A stretch of DNA of 64,000 nucleotides. Origin: an uncultured Litoreibacter sp. (GTDB taxonomy: Bacteria > Pseudomonadota > Alphaproteobacteria > Rhodobacterales > Rhodobacteraceae). Every line of letters begins with the position of its first letter. The first letter of the stretch is position 1. Below the pieces are notes generated by a model. It was given only the letters and a program-made list of their open reading frames with translations. It made no database searches and was not told where the DNA came from. This document shows, piece by piece, positions 26,910-34,013 of the stretch. Location: the NCBI GenBank assembly GCA_947494645.1, contig CANLVO010000002.1, positions 490,359-554,358 of the forward strand. The letters are read 5' to 3'. The position numbers and the translations under genes were made by a program.

Positions 26910-28765
26910 GAATGTTTCCCCTGTTTCAGGACGTTCATTCGAATGGCCGCCTTTCTGATTGACCCGACGATGCCTTGCGGGGCAACGATGACCACGAAAA
27001 TGATCAGAAGCCCCATGACAAGGCGCCAGTACTCGAACCGGGTGAGCAGGTCTTCAACGCCTTTGAAGAAAGCGGCCCCCGCGACGCCACCCGCCAGCGT
27101 TTTAACTCCGCCGAGGAAGACGACGATGAGGGCGTCGAAGCTGCGGGCGATCTCCAGCTCGTTGGGAAAGACGCTGCCTTTGGAGAAGACAAACAGTGCG
27201 CCAGCCAGTCCGCCCATTAATCCAGCAAAGCCGAACGCGAGCAGCTGGACTCTCTGTGTGTTGATGCCCGTAGATTCTGCCTGACGCTTGCTGTCCCGCG
27301 CGGCCCGAAGCGCGTAGCCAAAGGGCGAATGCGCGACGTGGCGCAGGACCAGAATGCCGCCCACAGAGAATATTAGAGCGAAGTAGAAGAAGGCTGTCGT
27401 GCTGTTCAGCCAATCGGACGGCCAAATATTGACCAGCCCATCATCGCCGCCGGTGACGCTACCCCACTGGAACACGAGGCTCCACAGCAGTTGTGCAAAT
27501 GCGAGGGTAAGCATCGCGAAATAGACGCCGGTCAGGCGGAGGCAAACCCAACCAATGGCAAGAGCTGCAAGCCCGGCTCCAAGTGGAGCAAGGATGAAGG
27601 CCAGCTCCATCGGACTGTTTGCGTGAGTCACGAGAAGTGCCGCGATGTATGCGCCGCCGCCGTAGTAAGCGGCATGGCCGAAACTGACCAAACCACCAAG
27701 GCCCAGCAGGAAATGCAGGCTAGCCGCAAAGAGGCAGAAAATCAGGATGTCCGTTGTCAGAACCATCGCGAAGGATGACCCGAACAAGGGCAGCAGTGCG
27801 AGAAGCGCTAGGCCCACCATCACGATCAGGCGGACGTTGGTTGAGGCCGGTTTGATCGGCAGCTCTGGTTCGCCCACTTGTCCGTGTTCGCCTGCAACTT
27901 CCTCGCGCCCGAACAGGCCATAGGGGCGGATCATCAGCACCACGACCATGACGACGAACATCAGGACGAGCGTGGATTGGGGCAGGTAGGTTACTCCAAA
28001 CACGTTCAACACAGAGATAATAACTGCCGCAAGATACGCGCCGGGAAGGGAGCCCATGCCGCCGATCACGACCACCACGAAGACCGGGGCAAGGATATGG
28101 AAATCCATCAGTAGGTCGGCACCGCCCTTGGGTAACTGAAGTGCTCCGCCGAGGCCAGCAAGCGCGGAGCCCAAAGCGAAAACGCCAGTGAAGAGCACCG
28201 CCTGATTAACGCCGAGGGCACCGACCATCTCGCGGTCTTGGGTGGCGGCTCGGACCAGAACTCCGACGCGGGTTTGTGTGATCAGATACCATAGCGCCAG
28301 CGCAATGAAGGGCGTGATGGCAAGGAGAACGATGTCATATTTGGGGATGGGCTCGCCCATTATCCGGTAGACACCGCGCAGGCCGGGCGCCCGTGGACCA
28401 AGCAGATCTTCGGGGCCCCAGATAATGAGCGTCAGGTCCTGAATGACCAGGATGACCCCAAAGGTGGCAACCAGTTGAAACAGTTCTGGTGCGCGGTAGA
28501 CCGGTCGTAGAACCAGCACTTCGATGAGGACCCCGATAATTCCAACGACGACGCCCGCAAGCAGGATTGCGCCCCAGAACCCGACGGCCCCGGGCAGTGT
28601 CTGCATGAAGGAATAGCCGACATAGGCCCCAAGCATGTAGAGGCTGCCATGGGCGAAGTTCACGATACGGGTGACGCCAAAAATCAGGGAAAGACCGCAG
28701 GCAACGAGGAAAAGGGAGCTTGCGTTTGCCAGCCCTGTCAGCAGTTGCGCGACAAAGAATTCCAT
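26906..28765 (-). CDS. Fused LivH-LivM type ABC transporter permease
   Basis: The 619-residue product joins both permease halves of a Liv-type importer in one chain. Residues 1 to about 290 are LivH-like (MEFFVAQLLTGLANASSLFL, GLSLIFGVTRIVNFAHGSLY). A hydrophilic linker with REEVAGEHGQVGEPELP follows, then a LivM-like half from about residue 310 (GLGGLVSFGHAAYYGGGAYI, STGINTQRVQLLAFGFAGLM). Most bacteria encode the two halves separately. It is followed by both ATPase genes and preceded, 72 bp upstream, by the binding-protein gene, giving a complete transporter. Confidence 0.93.
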   Translation of the reverse strand: MEFFVAQLLTGLANASSLFLVACGLSLIFGVTRIVNFAHGSLYMLGAYVGYSFMQTLPGAVGFWGAILLAGVVVGIIGVLIEVLVLRPVYRAPELFQLVATFGVILVIQDLTLIIWGPEDLLGPRAPGLRGVYRIMGEPIPKYDIVLLAITPFIALALWYLITQTRVGVLVRAATQDREMVGALGVNQAVLFTGVFALGSALAGLGGALQLPKGGADLLMDFHILAPVFVVVVIGGMGSLPGAYLAAVIISVLNVFGVTYLPQSTLVLMFVVMVVVLMIRPYGLFGREEVAGEHGQVGEPELPIKPASTNVRLIVMVGLALLALLPLFGSSFAMVLTTDILIFCLFAASLHFLLGLGGLVSFGHAAYYGGGAYIAALLVTHANSPMELAFILAPLGAGLAALAIGWVCLRLTGVYFAMLTLAFAQLLWSLVFQWGSVTGGDDGLVNIWPSDWLNSTTAFFYFALIFSVGGILVLRHVAHSPFGYALRAARDSKRQAESTGINTQRVQLLAFGFAGLMGGLAGALFVFSKGSVFPNELEIARSFDALIVVFLGGVKTLAGGVAGAAFFKGVEDLLTRFEYWRLVMGLLIIFVVIVAPQGIVGSIRKAAIRMNVLKQGKHS

Positions 28766-28837
28766 AGCGGCCTGTCTCGGACTTGTTGGGAGGTTCTGAT
28801 GCCCGGCAAACGATCCGGCCGGGCATCAGTGGAAAGA

Positions 28838-30043
28838 TTACTCTGCTGGGCGCAGTTTCGAGACTTCCTCGTCAGACGGCAGATAGTTCGCCCCGTCTTT
28901 GTACTCCCAATCAACCATAACACCTTTGCCGTCACTTAAGGCTGTGGTGCCTACATAGGCTCCCATGGTCGACTGGTTGTCGATTGCGCGGAACACAATG
29001 TCACCCATTGCAGAGGCAACGGGCAGCCCTTCAAAAGCTTCGCGGATCGCTTCTGTTTCTGTGGAGCCCGCTTTTTCAAGAGCAGCCACAATGGACTGGA
29101 CGGTCATGTAGCCCACGATTGAGCCAAGGCGTGGGTAGTCATCGTAACGGGCCTGATAGGCAGCAACAAATTCACCGGCTGGGCCATCTTCCAGATCGTA
29201 CCAGGGGAAACCTGTTACCGTCCAACCTTCCGGGGCTTCGTCGCCAAGCGGGTCGAGGTATTCAGGCTCGCCCGACAGAAGGCCGTAAACGTTTCTGCCC
29301 TCAAAGAGTCCTCGATCGGTGCCGTCGCGGACAAACTTTGCAAGGTCTGGGCCGAAGGTCACGTTGTAGATCGCATCTGGTTTTGCACGCTCAAGTGCCT
29401 GCACCTCGGCGCCCGCGTCGATCTTGAAGAGGGCTGGCCATTGCTCTGCCACGAACTCCGCGTCAGGCTTTAGTTTCAGTAGGTTTTCCTTGAACGCAGC
29501 CACGGCGTCTTTGCCATAGGCGTAGTTGGGGGCAATTGTCGCAAATCGCTTAGCGTCGGTTTTCGCGGCGGCCTCAGCGAGCATAGCGGCTTGCATGAAG
29601 GTCGAAGAGCGCAGGCGGAAGGTGTACTTGTTCCCGGCTCCCCAGACGAGCGAGTCTGCCAGTGGCTCAGAAGCTAGGTAGACATACCCTTTCTCACCAG
29701 CGAAGGATGAGATTGCGAGGCCAACGTTGGACAGGATCGTCCCGGTGAGCATTACGGCACCGTCGCGGGTCATCAGCTCTTCGGCGATCTTGACCGCCTC
29801 GCCGGGTTCGCCCTGGTCATCGCGAAAGATAAACTCGAGGGGTTTCCCAAGTACACCGCCTGCGGCGTTGGTTTCTTCAAGCGCCAGCTCGATCCCCTGC
29901 TTGTAGGGGCCGGCAAAGGCCGCGAGGCGTTTGTAGTGGTTGATTTCACCGATCTTGATGGTGTCTTGCGCAAAGGTTGCAAGCGGCATCGCGGCCAAAA
30001 CGGCCGTCGCGATCATCGCCTTCAGGAATGTCTTTCGTTGCAT
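28838..30043 (-). CDS. Liv-type ABC transporter substrate-binding protein
   Basis: The 401-residue product is a periplasmic binding protein of the Peripla_BP_6 (LivJ) class. It has a signal peptide MQRKTFLKAMIATAVLAAMP with cleavage after TFAQ, then IKIGEINHYKRLAAFAGPYK and the family pattern GVLGKPLEFIFRDDQGEPGE. I placed the start at 30043, where GGAGA precedes the ATG by about 9 bases; the open frame extends to 30352 but overlaps the Rieske gene. It lies 41 bp after the Rieske gene, so it is probably in the same transcript. The ligand is unknown; a pyridine carboxylate or related ring acid is inferred from context. Confidence 0.92.
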   Translation of the reverse strand: MQRKTFLKAMIATAVLAAMPLATFAQDTIKIGEINHYKRLAAFAGPYKQGIELALEETNAAGGVLGKPLEFIFRDDQGEPGEAVKIAEELMTRDGAVMLTGTILSNVGLAISSFAGEKGYVYLASEPLADSLVWGAGNKYTFRLRSSTFMQAAMLAEAAAKTDAKRFATIAPNYAYGKDAVAAFKENLLKLKPDAEFVAEQWPALFKIDAGAEVQALERAKPDAIYNVTFGPDLAKFVRDGTDRGLFEGRNVYGLLSGEPEYLDPLGDEAPEGWTVTGFPWYDLEDGPAGEFVAAYQARYDDYPRLGSIVGYMTVQSIVAALEKAGSTETEAIREAFEGLPVASAMGDIVFRAIDNQSTMGAYVGTTALSDGKGVMVDWEYKDGANYLPSDEEVSKLRPAE

Positions 30044-30084
30044 GAGTAGGGTCTCCGATATGTTGGAATTACTCCGACTGTTGA

Positions 30085-31152
30085 TCAGTCGTGTTGTATG
30101 AAGCTCGCCCCGATTGGCGCGCCTAGGTCTTGTGTGGCCTCGGATGCAATCAGATCGCGGATACGTTTGCGATAGACTGTTGGGCCTTTGTCGATGGCCA
30201 CCCGTATGGGTCTGCGTCGCTGCGGCTGTTGTTCCGAGTCGTGCACGGCCTCCAAGATCTCCTTGTCTTCTGCAAAAGCCGTTTTGAACATCGCATCCAT
30301 CTGCGCAGAGGCGTCCTCGTCCCCAATAGATGTGTTTCGAAGATGCATCCAATGGTCGATGGTGTAATCCTCGCGCACAGGGGTGACAAAGTGAAGTGCG
30401 AAGATGCGAACGCCACGGTCCCGCTCGTCCTCAGGGCAATTCAATTTTGTATCGATGCTGCCAAAATCGATCACGGCGGTCGAGGGCAAGTGTAGGTCGT
30501 AATAGTGCCACCTATCTACATGGCCGTCGAAACCGCCGAACTTCTGAAAGAACCCGATGGGCGGGGCGTCACGGATCCAACGCCATGCAGAGATAACCTC
30601 ACCGCTGGTCGAAACATGTACCGGGACGTTTTCGCTTGCTGCGTTGCCCAAGGTTGTTGGGTGCACAAAACTGACATGGGCAGGATCAACCAGATTTTCC
30701 GCCACGTTGAGATAATTCGACTTGATGTGGAGCGCCTCGCCGTGATGGGCATGCCAACCGGGCTGAGTGAACTCTGGCAGATCAAAGATTTCCGCGGGGT
30801 CGGCAAGATCAGGATCACCCATCCAGACCCACACGATGCCGTGACGTTCCTCGACGGGGAAGGCTTCGACATATGCGCTTTTTGGGGTGTTTTCTTGACC
30901 TGGAACACGCACACATTGCCCGGCGCCGTCAAAGGTCATGCCGTGATAGCCGCACTGGATTGTGTCGTCGATCCGCTTGCCTTTCGACAAGGGCAGAAGG
31001 CGGTGCGGGCAACGGTCTTCGAGCGCTCTCACGGCACCGCCGGCTTCGCGAAACATGACGAGGCGTTGCCCAGTAATTTCGAGCGCCAGAAGGGGTTCCC
31101 CGAAGTCTCTGGACCAGCCAGCGACATACCAAGCATTTCGTACGAAGCTCAT
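30085..31152 (-). CDS. VanA-type Rieske non-haem iron oxygenase
   Basis: The 355-residue product is the oxygenase component of a two-part Rieske system related to vanillate O-demethylase and other demethylases. The N-terminal Rieske domain has C48-x-H50 (CPHRL) and C67-x2-H70 (CGYHG). The catalytic domain holds the bridging Asp and iron His ligands in NVAENLVDPAHVSFVH (D156, H159, H164). VanA relatives remove O- or N-methyl groups or hydroxylate rings. No ferredoxin reductase partner is in the window. Its place between the enamidase gene and the importer genes implies a step in the same pathway. A role in N-demethylation of a methylated pyridine acid is possible but unproven. Confidence 0.9.
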   Translation of the reverse strand: MSFVRNAWYVAGWSRDFGEPLLALEITGQRLVMFREAGGAVRALEDRCPHRLLPLSKGKRIDDTIQCGYHGMTFDGAGQCVRVPGQENTPKSAYVEAFPVEERHGIVWVWMGDPDLADPAEIFDLPEFTQPGWHAHHGEALHIKSNYLNVAENLVDPAHVSFVHPTTLGNAASENVPVHVSTSGEVISAWRWIRDAPPIGFFQKFGGFDGHVDRWHYYDLHLPSTAVIDFGSIDTKLNCPEDERDRGVRIFALHFVTPVREDYTIDHWMHLRNTSIGDEDASAQMDAMFKTAFAEDKEILEAVHDSEQQPQRRRPIRVAIDKGPTVYRKRIRDLIASEATQDLGAPIGASFIQHD

Positions 31153-31303
31153 GTTTTAGTGGCTCCCCATGCCAGTGTTTCCCGAAAATTGAGGCGTAAT
31201 AACAGTCAGCCTGTCAAACAGTTTCTCAAAAATACGACAGAAAATTTATTGGTACACACTCAGGTTTAGCCATGTATTCCTCATGAATCGCGTAGTTCCC
31301 TTG

Positions 31304-31319
31304 CTTGTATGCTATCATA
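31304..31319. promoter_or_regulatory. Putative operator, copy upstream of the Rieske gene
   Basis: CTTGTATGCTATCATA matches the palindromic motif TTTGTATGCTAACAAA seen in front of the enamidase gene at 12 of 16 positions. It overlaps the enamidase stop codon and lies about 150 bp upstream of the Rieske start in the same intergenic gap. A TTGACA box on the minus strand lies between it and the gene (31212-31217), without a convincing -10 box. Confidence 0.4.
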
Positions 31320-32490
31320 TCACCACCTCCGGTAAGTTTTGTGCAGGTGGTGTGTTTCGGCTGCGATGACTGCATATTTCGCCGTCGATGATCATCATGC
31401 CGACACCTGGCAAATTCCCCAGCTGCACCGATTCCAGAATGTTTTGTCCGGGTGCGTGTTGCGCCTGATCCATCAGCACAAAATCAGCGCTGTAGCCTAT
31501 CTCCATGAGGCCTACGTCCAGTGCGCGCTGGCGGGCGGTGTTACCATTTGCAAAGCAGAACGCAACTTCGGCGGGTACATTTCCTAGGCTTGAGAGCATC
31601 GCCACCATACGCATGATACCAAGCGGCTGTACCCCTGACCCGGCCGGGCCATCGGTTCCGAGAATGATCTGGTCAAGCTTGTCCAACTCGCGCGCAGTGT
31701 TGAGCGTCAGAAGTGCGGCCCGCTCGTTGCCGTTATGGACGATCTCGAGCCCTTTGGTGCAGTTTTCGCAGAGACATACGATCTGGTCGTCGGGCAAGGC
31801 AGAGTGGCCACCGTTGATATGACCGACAACGTCTGTTCCGGTTTCCAGTACCATGTCGGCGTCAATCAATCCCGAACCGGGAATGGAGGGGCCACCCGTA
31901 TGGATTGTGGACTGTATTCCGTATTTACGTGCCCAATTGACCATCTGGTTGGCGGTCTTTCCGTCTTTGACTGTGCCTAGTCCAACCTCGCCCAAGTATT
32001 TCACGCCCGCATCTGCGAGCTCTTTGAAGTCGTGCTCCTCCATACCGTGCTCGATGACAGGGGCACCTGCCAGAACCTTGACACCCGACGGGCGGAAGTT
32101 CTCGTACCAACGCTGTGCGGCAATCGCCATCGCCTTTAGCCCTACAATGTCTTTGGGTCGCCCGGGCATATGGACTTCACCAGCCGAGATCATCGTCGTG
32201 ACGCCGCCATGCAAAGTGGAATCGATCCAATGCAACTGCTGCTGACGCGGGGTGTAGTCGCCCACGACCGGGTGGATATGGCTGTCTATGAGACCGGGAG
32301 CAATCGTCGCACCATTTGCGTTGACTTGCGTTGTTGCCCCTTCGGTGTCGAGATCCTTTTCATACCCAAAAGCAGAGATCTTGCCGTCTTCGGCAATTAC
32401 GCAATCGCCATCAGCAATTGGAGCTTCCATCTTGCCGGTGAGAATCAAGCCTATGTTTCTAATGACCAGTTTCTTCGTCGGATTGCTCAT
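31315..32490 (-). CDS. ena: Enamidase homologue (6-oxo-1,4,5,6-tetrahydronicotinate amidohydrolase type)
   Basis: The 391-residue product belongs to the amidohydrolase superfamily and closely resembles, as I recall the sequence, the enamidase of Eubacterium barkeri, which hydrolyses 6-oxo-1,4,5,6-tetrahydronicotinate to 2-formylglutarate and ammonia with a Fe-Zn centre. Shared stretches include GDYTPRQ, LHGGVTTMISAG and GEVGLGT. The expected ligands are present: H71 and H73 (DSHIHP), E168 (GEVGL), H197 (IHTGG), H224 (GHINGG) and D280 (GTDGPAGSG). Length matches the family. It is divergent from the MarR gene and preceded by a palindrome 25-40 bp before the start. Exact substrate is inferred. 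Confidence 0.88.
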   Translation of the reverse strand: MSNPTKKLVIRNIGLILTGKMEAPIADGDCVIAEDGKISAFGYEKDLDTEGATTQVNANGATIAPGLIDSHIHPVVGDYTPRQQQLHWIDSTLHGGVTTMISAGEVHMPGRPKDIVGLKAMAIAAQRWYENFRPSGVKVLAGAPVIEHGMEEHDFKELADAGVKYLGEVGLGTVKDGKTANQMVNWARKYGIQSTIHTGGPSIPGSGLIDADMVLETGTDVVGHINGGHSALPDDQIVCLCENCTKGLEIVHNGNERAALLTLNTARELDKLDQIILGTDGPAGSGVQPLGIMRMVAMLSSLGNVPAEVAFCFANGNTARQRALDVGLMEIGYSADFVLMDQAQHAPGQNILESVQLGNLPGVGMMIIDGEICSHRSRNTPPAQNLPEVVI

Positions 32491-32514
32491 CTCGGACCCC
32501 CTCCCTCATTGGTG

Positions 32515-32530
32515 TTTGTATGCTAACAAA
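32515..32530. promoter_or_regulatory. Putative operator upstream of the enamidase gene
   Basis: TTTGTATGCTAACAAA is an imperfect palindrome with outer arms TTTGT / ACAAA. It lies 25-40 bp upstream of the enamidase start in the 161-bp gap shared with the divergent MarR gene. Similar sequences occur in front of the molybdenum hydroxylase genes and the Rieske gene, which is the reason for the call. The divergent MarR protein is the natural candidate to bind it. Confidence 0.5.
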
Positions 32531-32651
32531 ATTGCCTCTGCTGTCTACTTTTCTCAAGCGGTCGCCGCATGTTCATTGCGCCGCCAACCCTTATCGCTGA
32601 ACATAGGCTCACAAGTTCAGGCATTATGCACCACGAGAAAGCATCGTTGAT

Positions 32652-33077
32652 TTGAAAGAGACAAACGGGACATACAAGCTCGACGAGCAGGTCGGCTACC
32701 TGATGCGGTTGGCCAACCAACGGCATTCGGCTTTGTTTCAAGAGGTCGTGCCTTGGGACCTTACGCCTACGCAATTTGCCGCTTTGATGAAGCTTGCGGA
32801 ATTGGGTGAGTGTTCGCAGAACGAACTGGGACGTCGCACAGCTATGGACGTTGCGACCATCAAGGGCGTTGTCGAGCGGCTTCGCAAGAAAGGGTTGGTG
32901 GACGTGAGGTCTGACCCGAAGGACAAGAGAAGGGCGGTTCTTTCGATTTCCGAAGGGAGCATTTCATCCATTCCTGAGCTCATGGAAGCGGGCCAGAAAA
33001 TTTCCAATCTGACACTATCACCATTGAGCGCAGCCGAGCAAAAATCGTTTCTGAAGCTGCTCAGAAAGCTTGGGTAA
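32652..33077 (+). CDS. MarR family transcriptional regulator
   Basis: The 141-residue product is a winged-helix MarR protein. It has the dimerisation helix KLDEQVGYLMRLANQRHSAL, the recognition region GECSQNELGRRTAMDVATIK followed by GVVERLRKKG, and the wing DVRSDPKDKRRAVLSIS. It starts with TTG at 32652. MarR proteins of catabolic loci often repress and are released by a pathway intermediate. It stands at the centre of the divergent locus, next to three similar palindromes, so it is the likely local regulator. The effector is unknown. Confidence 0.9.
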   Translation: MKETNGTYKLDEQVGYLMRLANQRHSALFQEVVPWDLTPTQFAALMKLAELGECSQNELGRRTAMDVATIKGVVERLRKKGLVDVRSDPKDKRRAVLSISEGSISSIPELMEAGQKISNLTLSPLSAAEQKSFLKLLRKLG

Positions 33078-33135
33078 GAAGCAATTTGCTCAGATGAACA
33101 AAGCAATTGACTCATCTTGAAAGCCGCTGCTAGCG

Positions 33136-33151
33136 TTTGTGTACTAACGAT
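33136..33151. promoter_or_regulatory. Putative operator upstream of the molybdenum hydroxylase genes
   Basis: TTTGTGTACTAACGAT matches TTTGTATGCTAACAAA at 12 of 16 positions, including the TTTGT and CTAAC cores. It lies 20 bp before the TTG start of the FAD subunit gene, within the 93-bp gap after the MarR gene. The position suggests control of the right-hand operon separately from the regulator gene. Confidence 0.45.
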
Positions 33152-33170
33152 TTGTGCGGAGAGGCCTGTT

Positions 33171-34010
33171 TTGCCATATTTGGCTCCTACCAATCGGGAC
33201 GAAGCGTTCCGCTTTCTCCAAAGCCACCGCCCCAAGATTATTGCAGGGTGTACGGACTATTACCCGAGCCTGAAGCAAGGCGAGGTTGATGAAAACCTGC
33301 TGGATATCACGCAACTCGACGGCCTCAGAGGTATCACTCGTCTTCCGGATGGCTGGCGCATTGGCGCGGCCACAACGTGGACGGACATCGTGCAAGCTGA
33401 TCTACCACCTGCATTCGACGCGCTGAAAGCTGCGGCGCTTGAGGTTGGGTCGGTTCAAATTCAGAACCAAGCAACAGTGGTTGGAAATCTTTGCAACGCG
33501 TCTCCGGCTGCAGACGGGGTGCCGCCTCTTTTGGTACTCAATGCCGAGATCGAGATCGACTCGCCTACTGGCAACCGACAGGTTCCTTTGGATCAGTTTA
33601 TTGTCGGTGTGCGGCAGGTTGATTTGCAAGGAGACGAGATAGTCTCTGCCATCCTCGTTCCTGACATTTCTGAGCAAGCGCAGAGCAGTTTTTCTAAGCT
33701 CGGTTCTCGGACGCATCTGGTTATTTCGATTGCTATGGTCGCGGTCGTGGTGAAGCCTAACGCAGGTAGGATAGAAGATGTCCGGATCGCAGTTGGAAGC
33801 TGCTCTCCCGTTGCCCAGCGGTTGTCTGACTTAGAGAAGCGTCTTGTGGGGCTGTCAATCGATGACGTGACCCGGTTTGAGTTTTCGCAAGACGATGCGT
33901 TGGCGGTATTGTCCCCGATTTCAGATGTCCGGGGGTCCGCCGAGTATCGTGTCGATGTTGTCGGTGAAATGTGTCGGCGTGCCGTCCTTGATGCGTGCAG
34001 CAGGGGCTGA
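33171..34010 (+). CDS. FAD-binding subunit of a xanthine-dehydrogenase-family molybdenum hydroxylase
   Basis: The 279-residue product is the medium (FAD) subunit of a molybdenum hydroxylase. It carries the two flavin-binding loops IIAGCTDYYPSL (about residues 23-34) and QIQNQATVVGNLCNASPAAD (about 96-115), followed by a CO_deh_flav_C-type domain. I chose the TTG at 33171 because GGAGAGG lies 6 bases upstream and the product then begins PYLAPTNRDEAFRFL; the frame is open back to 33117. FAD passes electrons from the 2Fe-2S clusters of the next gene product to NAD or another acceptor. The next gene starts 3 bases after its stop. Confidence 0.88.
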   Translation: MPYLAPTNRDEAFRFLQSHRPKIIAGCTDYYPSLKQGEVDENLLDITQLDGLRGITRLPDGWRIGAATTWTDIVQADLPPAFDALKAAALEVGSVQIQNQATVVGNLCNASPAADGVPPLLVLNAEIEIDSPTGNRQVPLDQFIVGVRQVDLQGDEIVSAILVPDISEQAQSSFSKLGSRTHLVISIAMVAVVVKPNAGRIEDVRIAVGSCSPVAQRLSDLEKRLVGLSIDDVTRFEFSQDDALAVLSPISDVRGSAEYRVDVVGEMCRRAVLDACSRG

Positions 34011-34013
34011 GTG

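Noticed and set aside
28838-30043. The importer as a plain leucine/isoleucine/valine transporter
   Set aside because: The family match alone would allow it, but position in the ring-degradation locus and the likely joint transcript favour another ligand. The substrate is left open.
30044-30352. N-terminal extension of the binding-protein frame
   Set aside because: The extra 103 codons overlap the Rieske gene and precede a normal signal peptide. The ATG at 30043 with GGAGA is the better start.
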